From the NCBI GenBank assembly GCA_013416795.1, contig RQSC01000009.1:40594-92647 (forward strand): a stretch of 52,054 nucleotides of DNA, read 5' to 3'. Source of the DNA: Prasinococcaceae sp. CCMP 1430. Its lineage: Eukaryota > Prasinodermophyta > Palmophyllophyceae > Prasinococcales > Prasinococcaceae. A program made the translations under genes and the position numbers. The notes beneath the pieces were generated by a model that was not told the origin of the DNA, ran no database searches, and saw only the letters and a program-made list of their open reading frames with translations. Each line of letters opens with the position of its first letter. The stretch's first letter is position 1. Below, piece after piece: positions 37,984 through 48,086 of the stretch.

Positions 37984-39125
37984 TTATTCGTCGGGCGCCG
38001 ACTCCCCCGCCACGGGCGCCCGCTGCGTCGCGCGCTTGCGCTTCGTGAGCCTGCGCATCGCCGCCTCCCTCCTGCGCCACTCGCGCGCGGGCATCGCCGG
38101 GTATCCGCCGACGTCGCCGCGCTCCGTCACGTCCTGCGAGCGCACCGAGGCACGACGGCGCGGGCGGGGCCGCGGCGTCAGCTGCGCGCGCGCATGCGCG
38201 CGCGCGAACAGCATCGTCCCCGCGCGCGCGCCCGCTCGAGCCCGCGCGCGCGCACCTGGATGACGCCCGACTTCGCGGCCACGCGCACCCCGCTGGCGAT
38301 GGTGACGTGGTCCTTGGCGGCGCTCTTTCCCCCCATGACGACGTAGTCACCCAGCGTCGAGGAGCCGCCGAGCGCGACGTGCCCGCAGAGCAGGCAGCCG
38401 CGGCCGAGCACAGCGTTGTGGCCGACTGCGGGGCGCAGCGCGTACGACACGTGCGGGTAACGCGAGTCACCTCGTCAGCGCCGGATGGGGAGCGGCGCGG
38501 CCGCGGAGTGGCGCAGGGCGAGCATCGCCAAACGGACGGGCGGGCGGGCAGCAGGGGAGGGGGGCCGCGTGAGTGCGCACCTTGGCACCCGTTGTCCAAC
38601 TTGCACTCGTCGCCCAGCACCGTGTCGCGCCAGCTGCCGCGGTCAATGCACGAGTTCGCGCCGACCTCCACGTCGTCGCCGATGCGCACGCGCAGCTCCT
38701 GCGGCTTCTTCACCACACGCCCAGTGCTGGTATCCACGTCGAACCCGAAGCCGTCGGCGCCCACTGCCGCGCCGTGGTGGAACGTGCAGCGCTCGCCCAC
38801 GTCACAGTGTGAGAGGTGCACGCCAAAGTGCAACACGCTGCCCGCGCCCACGGACACGCCGGGGCCCACCACGCTGTTCGGGCCGACGACGCAGCCTGCC
38901 CCAACCTCGGCGCCTTCCATCACCAAGGCGCCGGGGTGGACCTGGGCGTCGTCCGCGACGTGCGCGAGCGACGACACGAGGCCGCCGCCGGCAGGCCACG
39001 CAGCGTACTCGCCGCCGCCGCTGCCGCCAAAGGCGCACGCGTACGCCGCGCAGTGCGGCGCCGAGTGGCACCCAGCTGCGCGCACGCGCGTTGGCGCGCT
39101 CGGACGCGCGCACGCCCCGCGCACG
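37984..39125 (-). CDS. lpxD: UDP-3-O-acylglucosamine N-acyltransferase (LpxD)
   Basis: Visible exons 39125-38581, 38470-38256 and 38133-37984. Left-handed beta-helix hexapeptides run through exons 1 and 2 (VVGPNSVVGPGVSVGAGSVLHFGVHLSH, GERCTFHHGAAVGADGFGFD, VEVGANSCIDRGSWRDTVLGDECKLDNGC, then AVGHNAVLGRGCLLCGHVALGGSSTLG). Exon 3 supplies GGYPAMPAREWRR, the LpxD end signature. The GADGFGF and the His in GHN match the acyl-chain and catalytic elements of the family. The enzyme adds the second acyl chain in lipid A precursor synthesis; plants keep it in mitochondria. The exon 2 acceptor (GACGAG) is less typical than the others. The N-terminal domain and ATG lie in an unseen exon. Confidence 0.88.
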
Positions 39126-39376
39126 CTGCTATACAACTAGTCTACTCGGAAATCCTGGCGTGCTTGCATGCTTTGCGCGAGATGATGCAGCCGATGGGAC
39201 TGCAGTCACCGCACCGCTGGTGCTTTTACTGGGTGCAACGCCTGAGTGGCTCGGCGCTGCCAGCGTGGTGCGCCGTGCTCGGGGGTTGCGCGCACGGCGC
39301 GCCACGGTGGGGCTCCGAGCCGCCCTCCACTCCTCCTCTTCAACGAAGTTGCCGCCGCAGCGGGTGCGCCAGTCGC

Positions 39377-41377
39377 CTACTCGGTGTCGTCCGGGCACGA
39401 GAGCGCGAGCTTGTCCTTCTGCGCGGCGATGGCGTCGGCCGAGAGCGGCAGGTAGCCCACGCGCGCCACCTGCTCCTGGCCGAAGTCGGAGAGGGCGACG
39501 CAGTTCCACGCCTCGACGATCTTGTTGGAGGCGTCATCCGCCTGGTTGGAGTAAAAGTAGAGCGGGCGCGTGAAGGCGTACGAGGGGTCGCCTGAGGTGG
39601 GGTCGACGCCGCCCACCGAGATGGCCTTGACCGCACCAGTCACGAAGGAGGCGCCGACGAAGCCGATGGCGCCGTCGTTCTCGGAGACCCCCTTCACGAT
39701 GGGCTCGTCGTCATTGAAGCCGTCGATGGTGAAGTCGCTGCCGAGGACGTCCGCCGCGAAGGCGTTGGTGCCGCTGAGCGTGTCGGGGATGAAGTACTGC
39801 ACCGGCTCGCCGTAGAAGGCCGGCGCCTGCGGGGGCGAGCCCAGCGCGGCGTTCCAGGTCGGCGCGGAGCCGCCGGTGGCGCCCGCGAAGAGCGCGACGA
39901 GCTGCTCGAGGGTCGCGTCCTCGATCGGGTTGTTCTTGTTCACGATCATGGCCAGCGCGTCGTCGCCGACCCTGTTGCCGACGGGCAGGATGCCCTGGCA
40001 CGACGCCGTCGCAATGCCGTCCGCGGTGACGTCCGCCGGGTCGCAGCCGAGGCTCTCGTAGTCCGAGCCCTTGAGCGCGCGCGAGGCGGTGCCGATGTCG
40101 AGCGCGCCGGCGAGCAGCGTCTGGATGCCCAGCGAGGAGCCCGCCGAGCGGGCCATGGGCGTCAGGAACGTGTTGGTCTGCCTGTCCGACAGCTCCGTCG
40201 CGACGGGGAAGACCGTGGACGAGCCAAGCTGCAGGATGGTCTGCGAGTCGCGGCAGTACTTGAGCTGCTCCAGCGGGCCGTCGTACACGGTCGCCGGCGC
40301 CGGCAGCGAGTCGCAGCCAATGGAGGCGCGCGAGGTGGACAGCGCGTCGGCGGAGAGCGTGCGGTAGCCCACCTCCTCGACGAGCGCCTGGCCCGCGTCA
40401 GTCAGGATGCTGCAGATGAAGCGGGCCGTGGCGACGCCGCTGGCGCTGTCGGCCTGGTTGCCGTCGGTGTACAGGAGCAGCGGGCGCGCGAAGGGGTACG
40501 TGCTGAGGTCCGTCACCGTGTTGGGATCCACACCGTCCACGGAGAGCGCCTTGACGCCCGGATCGCGACTCGCCCAGCTGATGCCCACGAACCCGATCGC
40601 GTTGGGGTTGGACGCGACGCAGCTGGTCAGGGCGGCGTCGTCGGCGAAGCCCGGCAGCGAGCTCGCGTCGGGCTCGACGGCGTTGTCGACGAAGAAGGAG
40701 TACGTCCCCGAGGTGGGGTCGGGCACGCACAGCGTGGTGCCCTCCGTCGGGGAGCCGAAGATGCTGTTGACCTCGCTGAGGCTGATCGTGGTCCGGGGGT
40801 CGTCCGCGGGCACGATGATCGCCAGCAGGTCGTTGCCGATGGAGGTCTCCACGGGGAGGACGCCCTGGCACTCGCCGTTGACCGTGCCGTCCTCGCCGAT
40901 GTTGGAGGGGTCGCAGTCCGCCTTCTCGTAGTCGGAGCCCTTGATCTTGCGCGAAGCCGCGCCGGCATCGCTCGCGCCCACCAGCATGTTGAGGATGCCG
41001 AGCCCCGAGCCCGAGGAGCGCGCCACGGGGAGCGCGGCCTCCTGGGTGTACTGGCGCGCGGCGGTGTCGGTCACGGGAAAGACGGTGGACGAACCGACCT
41101 GTGCCCGTAGCGGTCAGGTCGATGCGAGCGCGTTCAGGAGTGGATGCGAGCGAGCGTGATGGTGACGGTGGTCGGTCAGTCTAGCTCACAGCAAGTCTCC
41201 GATGCGAGCATAGTGCGCAGCAATGACCGCCCGCGCACGCACCACGACGATCGGCGTGAGGTCCTGGCACATGGACACCGACTTGGTGCCGTTGCCATTC
41301 TCCTGCGCCGCGGCGCCGCCGGCCATGAGCGCGGCGGCAGCAATCGCCGCGGAGGCAGAGCGCATCGTGCGCGACAT
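39377..41377 (-). CDS. Secreted tandem PstS-like phosphate-binding protein
   Basis: Exons 41377-41243 and 41098-39377; intron GTGCGT...GCACAG, phase 0; 618 residues. A signal peptide (AIAAAALMAGGAAA, then QENGNG) precedes two periplasmic-binding-protein domains. Each starts with C-x8-V/L-GSSTVFPV (the splice joins CQDLTPIVV to VGSSTVFPV), then SxGSxLGI, ASRxxKGSDYE, CDP, CQGxLPV, a D-L/A-x-MIV/IIV strand, SGTxxFxxD and a GFVG segment. These are the phosphate-contact segments of PstS-type proteins. The regular Cys pattern suggests disulfides and an extracellular site. There is no lipobox and no ABC permease nearby. It is divergent from a paralogue at 42330-44381. Confidence 0.87.
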
Positions 41378-42329
41378 GACGGCTCCTGGGGACGCACTGG
41401 CGCGCCGCGCAACGTGTGCCACCCCGGGCCGCCCGCGCCCAACGCGCACGGCGCGATCGATCGGCGCTCCGCTCGCCAGCCGCCGACGACTCGCACGCAT
41501 GCGTCCACCAACCCGCGCACACGCCTCCATCGCGTGCTCGCGCTCCCGCGCACACCCTTATTCCCTGTCGTCGCCACCGAGGCCGCACGTGGGCATCTCT
41601 CCGCCCGATCCGCCAGCCAGCTGAGTGCTACGCTCCATGTCGGCATGCGCGCCCGGCCCGTCCGGCAGCGGCGCGTGCCCCGCGCGCGGCATCGGCGCCG
41701 ACGCGCCGCAGGGTCCCACGCGCGGGTATATTCTTCCGCGCCGAATGATTGCGCGCAGACCCGTATCAATTTGAATCCGCCGTCGCCTCTGCGTGCGCGA
41801 ATGCCGTCGCCCGATCCGCTCGATCCGCTCCTTTGCCGGGAAAAGTGCCACCAATTAACCGACGCGACATCGGATGGTGCTATCGATAGCGTCATTAATA
41901 ATAATACGACGAGCACGCACTGGTTGGCAAACATTGTTCGCGCAGGATTTTTTCGAAAGCGCGCCTTTTGCAGACGAGCTGGCACACGTGGCACCCGTGC
42001 TCCGAGAGATTCCCGCTCAGTGGCACTGGGAGAGCCGAGGGGGACAGCCACGGGGTCGCTGCTGGCGGCGAGATGCCTGATCATGCCTCGCCGATCGCGT
42101 GCGGGCGCGCGCACGAGCGCGCTGTGAGTGCGGCGCGAGTGAGGCGCGTGCCCGGCGGCGCGCGCCCTCCCGTGACTTCGACGCAAATGTACATAATATC
42201 AGGCCTCGCCCTCATTTCCTCGACTGCGGCGGCGCTCACAGGCACGTCCGGTGCCACAGCGCGCGCAGAGGTGTGCGGCGCCGCACGGCAGCGAGAGCGA
42301 GTCCCGAAGAGGATCGCGGCACAGCCACG
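41378..42329. promoter_or_regulatory. Shared divergent promoter region of the PstS-like pair
   Basis: About 950 bp between the two start codons. An AT-rich core (41845-41910) holds CCAATTAA and ATTAATAATAATAC and a palindrome at 41879-41890, in contrast with GC-rich flanks. Coordinated, perhaps phosphate-responsive, control of the pair is inference. A short AT-rich stretch also lies near 42186-42200. Confidence 0.45.
41879..41890. promoter_or_regulatory. Palindrome GCTATCGATAGC
   Basis: A perfect 12-bp palindrome in the AT-rich core of the divergent region, about 500 bp from one start and 440 bp from the other. A candidate binding site only. Confidence 0.4.
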
Positions 42330-44381
42330 ATGATGGGCCGCCGCGCGCTGCTGTCTGCTGCGGTCGCCGCCGCGGGCGTGGCGGCGGTCTCCGCGGCCCC
42401 AGCGTACGACGTCAACGCGGACGGCGTGGTGAACATCGCGGACGCGGTGGCGATCACGAACGTCGTGACTGGCGGTGCGGAGTCGCCGGAGTGCTCCGAC
42501 GATGGCGCGTCCGTGTGCTACGCGGAGGGCATCACCGCCTGCGAGGCCGACTGCGCCGCGCGGGTGTTCGACCACGGCACCGTCAACTGCCGCTCCGCCC
42601 AGGAGATCCTGCAGATCGGCAGCAGCACGGTCTTCCCCGTCGCGGACGCCCACGCGCAGCGCTACGGCAACCCGCTGGTGGCCATCGAGGCGCGCGAGTC
42701 CGGCTCCTCGCTCGGCTTCCGCGCCTTCTTCGGCGGCGGCACCGACGTGGCCACTGCCTCGCGCGCGCTCAAGGGCTCGGACTACGAGAGCGCCGACTGC
42801 GATCCGGCGTGCGTGGACGAGAACAACGTCGCCATCTGCGAGTGCCAGGGGCGCTTCCCGGTGGGCGTGCAGGTGGGCACCGATCTGCTCGCCGTCTTCA
42901 CGAGGGAGGGCTCGACGTTCGCGACGACGCCGCAGACCGTCAGCAGCCTGGCGTCGGCAATCACCTCGGCGCAGACCGGCGGCTCCACCACCCTGTGCGT
43001 GCCCGATGCCCAGTCGGGCACGCGCGACTTCGCCGAGGAGGTGCTCGGCGTGACCTTCGACGGCTCGTCGCCCAACGTGAACGGCTTCGTGGACGACGCG
43101 CAGATCATCGCGTGCGTGCAGACCGCCGCGACCAACGACGTGATCGGCATCGCGCCCATCTCCGACGTGGCGCCCGCCGTCGGCGCCGCCAACTCGGGCA
43201 TGGTGATCGTGCCCGTCGACGGCATTGACCCCACCGCCGAGCCTGTGAACACTGCGTACCCCTTCCTGCGCCCGCTCTTCAAGTACTTCGACCAGGCCGA
43301 CGAGAGCAACTCCTTCGTGCGCGAGTTCATCTGCGCGCTGCTGGCGGACGAGTCCCAGGCGGTGGTCCAGAAGGCGGGCTTCGTGCCGCTCGACGAAACG
43401 ACGCGCCAGGCGTCGCTCGCGACGCCCTCGCTGCGCTGCCCGACGACCGAGGGTGGGGCGGGCGTCAACCTCCTCAACAACGCGCCGCTCACCGGCGCCT
43501 TCAAGGAGATGAGCTACTGCCGCCAGCTCGCCCACGCGGTGATGATCGGCTCGAGCACGGTGTACCCGTTCGCCCGCGCGATCGCGCGCCTCTACCCGCC
43601 CACCACCGTCTTCGCGGAGGCGCGCTCCACGGGCTCCTCCAACGGGCTCGCGCTCCTGCTGGCCGGCGCGGCGGACATCGGCGACGCCTCGCGCCCCCTG
43701 CGCGGCTCGGACTACGAGGCGTTCGACTGTGATCCCACGCTCGTCAACGAGGCGGACGGCACGGCCACGGGCCTCTGCCAGGGCGTGCTGCCCAAGCCCT
43801 TCACCGTGGGCTTTGACCTGCTGAGCGTCATCGTGTCGCCGGACTCGCCCATCGCGGGCCAGGACGTGACGGTCGAGCAGCTCAACCAGATCTTCCAGAA
43901 CGGCGCGAGCTTCAACTCGGTCTTCGGCGTCGGCTCCTCCGAGCCGCCCACGCTCTTCGTCGCCGATACGCAGAGTGGCACGCGCGGCTTCTGGGAGGAC
44001 GCGGTGGGCCCCGTCATGGATGGCGTCAACGGCTTCGCCGACGACACGGTGATCGCCAACGGCGTCGCCAACGACCCCAACGCCATCGGCTTCCTCGGTG
44101 CGGCCTTCGTCACCCCTGACGTCCAGGCGTTGACCGTCGGTGGCGTCGACCCCACTGCCGACGGCACCGACCCCGCGAGCTACGACCTGAGCCGCCCGCT
44201 CTTCTTCTACGTCAACGACGCCGCAGGCGCCGACCGCGATGTGGTCGACGACATCACGTGCTTCGCACTGTCGGCAACCGGCCAGGAGATCCTCGCCCGC
44301 GTGGGCTACTCCTCGGTCCCCTCGGACCAGATCACCTCGCAGCGCAACGATCTCAACTGCGTCGACGCCCAGGCGCAGTAA
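42330..44381 (+). CDS. Secreted tandem PstS-like phosphate-binding protein with dockerin-like Ca loop
   Basis: Single exon, 683 residues from the ATG at 42330 (a second ATG follows directly). Signal peptide LLSAAVAAAGVAAVSA, then YDVNADGVVNIADAVAITNVV, which matches a dockerin/EF-hand-type calcium loop (DxNxDGxVNxxD). Two PBP domains follow, each with C-x8-I-GSSTVFP or GSSTVYPF, GSSLGF or GSSNGL, ASRxLxGSDYE, CQGxxP, QSGTRDF or QSGTRGF, and IGIAP or IGFLG. It is clearly paralogous to the minus-strand neighbour, which lacks the calcium loop and has an intron. Likely secreted or held at the cell surface as a phosphate scavenger or sensor. Confidence 0.87.
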   Translation: MMGRRALLSAAVAAAGVAAVSAAPAYDVNADGVVNIADAVAITNVVTGGAESPECSDDGASVCYAEGITACEADCAARVFDHGTVNCRSAQEILQIGSSTVFPVADAHAQRYGNPLVAIEARESGSSLGFRAFFGGGTDVATASRALKGSDYESADCDPACVDENNVAICECQGRFPVGVQVGTDLLAVFTREGSTFATTPQTVSSLASAITSAQTGGSTTLCVPDAQSGTRDFAEEVLGVTFDGSSPNVNGFVDDAQIIACVQTAATNDVIGIAPISDVAPAVGAANSGMVIVPVDGIDPTAEPVNTAYPFLRPLFKYFDQADESNSFVREFICALLADESQAVVQKAGFVPLDETTRQASLATPSLRCPTTEGGAGVNLLNNAPLTGAFKEMSYCRQLAHAVMIGSSTVYPFARAIARLYPPTTVFAEARSTGSSNGLALLLAGAADIGDASRPLRGSDYEAFDCDPTLVNEADGTATGLCQGVLPKPFTVGFDLLSVIVSPDSPIAGQDVTVEQLNQIFQNGASFNSVFGVGSSEPPTLFVADTQSGTRGFWEDAVGPVMDGVNGFADDTVIANGVANDPNAIGFLGAAFVTPDVQALTVGGVDPTADGTDPASYDLSRPLFFYVNDAAGADRDVVDDITCFALSATGQEILARVGYSSVPSDQITSQRNDLNCVDAQAQ

Positions 44382-44666
44382 AGCCCGCGCGAGCTGGTCG
44401 CGCCCACTGCCGCCCAGCGACGAGCGGAGGGAACGCGAGCGACAGCGGTCTGCCACGAGTCTGGGCGAACAAAGGCTGGCCTGCTGCTTCGGAGACGCGC
44501 ATGGAGAAAGCGAAACACAAGTTGTGTGAAAGGCCGTCCATTTAAGCTTGCAGGGTGACGACACGTCCAAATTTACTCGAGCGAGACGAGCACTGCGCAT
44601 GACGCGCGCGCGCGATCCACCGAATGTGTGCCTCCCAGCGCGCTACGGCGCCTCGCTTGAGTCGCC

Positions 44667-45590
44667 TCACTTCATGCAGCCGCAGAGCGAGGTCGCCCCC
44701 GCACAAACGTCTGCGACGAACTCGCCCGCCGCCTCCCAGCACGACGACTGGCGCAGTCGCGCGAGCGATGTGCCGGAGCTGTCCTCGGACGCCAGAATGT
44801 CGCCGAGCGCGACCCCGCGCCCATCGGTCGTGTTGGCAGCCAGGCGCAGCTCCGCGGACGGTGGCAGCAACGGGCGGACTGAATAGGCAGGAGCCGCGAG
44901 CGCCAATCCTGAGTGCGCATCTTGCAGGGGTGTCTCGCGGCTTTGTTGATCTGGCAGCTCGTGTGAATGCCGCTCCTCCGCGCGCGCCGCCGACAGTAGC
45001 GGTCGTTCGTGCGGCCGAGCCCCTGCTCCCCCGTGCAGCGGATTCTGCGACGACGTCGTGGCGGACGTGGATTGGTGAGGCTGCTTGAAGAGCTCCGCCG
45101 CGGTCACGTCACGATTCATTTCCTCTCCGCCGCGTTGCTGCGGCTGCTTGAGGGGCGACCACACCTTGCGCTCCATGCGCTGCTGGGGCTGCGGCGGAGG
45201 TGGCAGGGCGAGGGACGCTCCTTCGTTCAGAGGTCGCACCGGCGCGCTCCCGGTGCCTTCTTGGTGTAGCGGGCCGGAGGCGCTGTCGTCTTGCCAGTGA
45301 ACACGACCCGGCACTGCCGGCGATGCTTGTGCTGCGGCTGCGTGTTGGCCCTGCGCGTCGGCAGGGCCGCGCGAATGCGGGAGGGAGGGCATGCGAGCGC
45401 TGTCGTTTTCTTTTTCCCGGCCGTCGTCGCGAACCGCTGCGACGCCCGCGCTGGCCAGCGCCCCCCCACCGCTGTCGTCACCCCAGGCAGGCTCCTCGTC
45501 TCTGAGCGCAGACTCGAGGCGCTGCACGCCCGGCATGCGCCCGAGCGCGTCGTCGAGGCGCTCCGCGAAGCGCGACATCGACCCCCACAT
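44667..45590 (-). CDS. Unrecognised disordered protein
   Basis: 307 residues from the ATG at 45590; the frame stays open another 54 codons upstream but without ATG. It starts MWGSMSRFAERLDDALGRMPGVQRLESALRDEE, an amphipathic helix, followed by long Pro/Gln/Ser/Ala-rich disordered sequence. It ends with a small helical Cys-rich block (SCWEAAGEFVADVCAGATSLCGCMK). The Cys-rich end could be a lipidation or metal site. No family recognised; 3' end faces the PstS-like gene. Confidence 0.5.
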   Translation of the reverse strand: MWGSMSRFAERLDDALGRMPGVQRLESALRDEEPAWGDDSGGGALASAGVAAVRDDGREKENDSARMPSLPHSRGPADAQGQHAAAAQASPAVPGRVHWQDDSASGPLHQEGTGSAPVRPLNEGASLALPPPPQPQQRMERKVWSPLKQPQQRGGEEMNRDVTAAELFKQPHQSTSATTSSQNPLHGGAGARPHERPLLSAARAEERHSHELPDQQSRETPLQDAHSGLALAAPAYSVRPLLPPSAELRLAANTTDGRGVALGDILASEDSSGTSLARLRQSSCWEAAGEFVADVCAGATSLCGCMK

Positions 45591-45892
45591 GCAACGGGGA
45601 CGCACAGGCAGTATGCGCTGAGCGCCCCGGCCTTCCGAGGGCCGGGCGCCGGCGGCTCCGCCGCCTGACGCAGGGTCCGAGGGGGCGTCCTGCGCGCGCG
45701 GCTTCGCTGCAAAGTATGTGCGGGCGCGAAGGGGGTCGGAAGGGTACAGCACGGGCGTGTGAAGCGCCGCCGCGCGCCGCGTGTGGCGCTCGCGCGCCGC
45801 GCGCGCGCGGCGCTGTCACCGCGCGGCGTAAAAAGCGCCGCTTCGAATCGAATGACATGAAAGGCTTTCTTTTTTACATTCATTTTGACATA

Positions 45893-45902
45893 TGTACTGT
45901 AC
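45893..45902. terminator. TGTACTGTAC motif downstream of the CRAL-TRIO gene
   Basis: Identical to the motif at 20883-20892 and 871-880; 64 bp past the stop of the minus-strand gene, inside an AT-rich stretch. A 3'-end role is inferred. Confidence 0.35.
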
Positions 45903-45965
45903 TTCTTCGACGGGGGAGAGGGATCGATCCACAGCAGGGCGGCAGGACCGCGACGAGGCTGCTGC

Positions 45966-48086
45966 TCAGCTATGCCCACCGCCTTCTGCGCCGCCCTCGT
46001 CGTGGTCGTGGTCGTGGTCGTCGTCGCCGTCGTCGAGCGAGAAGGCGCCCGCCGTGTCGGCGCTGTCGAGCGCGCCGAGCATCGCGGAGAACTCCTCCAA
46101 CGAGCCGACCGCCTCGTGCATCCGCGGGGCGGGCGGCGATGTCTCGGCTCTGCAGGCGACGTTATCGCCGGTGGGGCTTGGAGGCAGCACGCTGGGCTGC
46201 TGCCCACTTCCGCCGGCGGCGTCCTTGTCGTCGCCGCCATCGTCCTGACTCGCGCCATTGGCGCCCGGTGTGCTGGCGAGGCTCTGCTGGCTCGGCGCTG
46301 CTCGCGCACCGCCCTCGACATGGTCCGCATCGAGGAGCTGCCCGCCGAGCCGCGCCGGTAGCGAGTGCAGCGGCACAAACGCGCGCGCCTCCGCCGCTGA
46401 TGCGGGCGCGAGCACAAGGTCGCTGCCGCCGCCGGGGAGCGCGGCGACCGACTTAATCTCCGAGATGACGTAAGGCAGCGCCTGCGGTTGCATTGAGGCA
46501 TTCGTTCGTCAGCCCTCGTGCGATCGAAAGTGCGAGCGTGCCTTGCGACTACAGCGGTGAGACGCACAAAGTAGCTACCAAAAGCCGACTGGGCGACACA
46601 CCTGGCTGGCCTCCGCCGCACTCGGCATTGCCACGAGCATCGCCAGCCGCGACGGGAAGAAGCGGCACAGCGCGTCGACGAAGTTCAGGAGCAGGCGCAG
46701 CGACGCGCATTCGTTGACGGCGGCATCTGCATCGGCCGTGCCGCCGCTCCCCACCTGGCCCTGTGCGCTGGTAGGAAGGGGCGACGAGTCATAGAGCAAC
46801 GTGAAGGCGCCGTTGGCCGACCTGGTGGTCATAGCCACGCCAGCCGCGCGCGCGAGCTCGCGAGTTTGTGCCGCGCTTACCGCCCCGGCCCCGGCGCCGC
46901 GCAGCACCGCCAGGGCCTGCTCCTCCTCGGCGCGCGCGCGGCCTTCAACTGGCGCGGCAAAGCTCAGCGCCGACTCGAGCACGTGCAGCAGCGCGGCGAA
47001 GTCGGTCGACGTCGCGCCGGCATCCTCGTCGACCATGGCGGCGCGAATGCACAGCATGGGCCGCTCAAGCGCGTCGTGGCCCTGCCAGCGCACGCGCCCG
47101 TCCGACAGCGCGGTGGCCAGCGGCGCGGCGTGTATGTCGGCCTTCCCGCGCCGAGCCGCGCGCCAGGCGTCGGCGCCGATGGCCGCCTCGGCCGCCGCAG
47201 CGGCGTCGAAGCCGTGCGCGCGCAGCCACCACGACGGCGGGCAGTCCACCATGATGCCCTCCTCGTCAAGGCGCCGCTTGAAGTCGTACCGCAGCGCCTT
47301 GAGCTGCTCGGCGTGCAGCCCGCCGTCGTCGCCCTCCGCCGACATAAAGTCGCGTCGCGCCGCCTCAATCTCCCCCTTGGCGATGTCGAAGCCCTGACGC
47401 GCCCAGCGTCCGACGCTCACCAGCCCGCGCCCCCACGCCCGCCACGCGGGCCGCTGCTCGCGCGACGGCTGTGGTTGGGAGGTCTCGCCATGCTGCTGCG
47501 CTGGCTCTTTTGCAGGCCTCTGCCTGTCTCGAGGGGGCTCTCGCGGTGGCTGCGGGTGCGCTGCATGCGCCTCCGGCTCTGCTGTGAAGGCGGGCGTGGC
47601 GTCGACCTCAGCAATGCCTGCCGGCGCCAGGTCCTGCCGGTCGTGGAACGCGCGCCGGTCAAATGCGTCCAGGGACGCGTCGAGTCGCGCAAGCAACCCA
47701 CCGAGCGACGAGCGTCGCTGCGGCACGGGGGCGCTCTGGCGGTGACCCTCAGAAGCCGCCTCCCCCGTCGATGCATCGCGGCTCCTTTCTTCTGCCTCTG
47801 CGGAGCCCGCAGCACTGGCAGGGACGGTCGCGCGGCGCCCCACAGGCTCCGCGGCCGCTGCCTCTGTCGCGTCGGCATCCCGTTCGCGCGCTCGCTCGTC
47901 CTCTGCCACGGAGCCGTTCACCGGCGGCGCGGCCGGCGCCGACCCGTCGCTCCCCGCCTGCGTGTCTCCGCCCTCAACAGCCCCCTGGTCCTCAGCGCCG
48001 GCGCTTCCGCCGCTCCGCTCGTCGGGGGCGCCGTCAGCGGCCTCCGCGCCCCCCCCGACGGCGCGCGGCGCGTCCCCCGAGTCCAT
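45966..48086 (-). CDS. CRAL-TRIO (Sec14-like) domain protein
   Basis: Exons 48086-46602 and 46481-45966; intron GTGTGT...CCGCAG, phase 0; 666 residues, ATG at 48086. The first ~230 residues are acidic and disordered. From ~250: a CRAL-TRIO N-like helical part (WLRAHGFDAAAAAEAAIGADAWR), then the lipid-binding core (GRVRWQGHDALERPMLCIRAAM, LLNFVDALCRFFPSRLAMLVAMPSAAEAS, and after the splice ALPYVISEIKSVAAL and FVPLHSLPARLGGQLLD). LPAxLGG is the usual end of the Sec14 fold. The tail is Asp/His-rich (DDGDDDHDHDHD). Such proteins carry phosphoinositides or other hydrophobic ligands; which one is unknown. Confidence 0.78.

Noticed and set aside
42081..44600. 839-codon antisense frame opposite the plus-strand PstS-like gene
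   Set aside because: Shadow frame: repetitive Arg/Val/Glu/His composition; the sense strand has clear signal peptide and domains.
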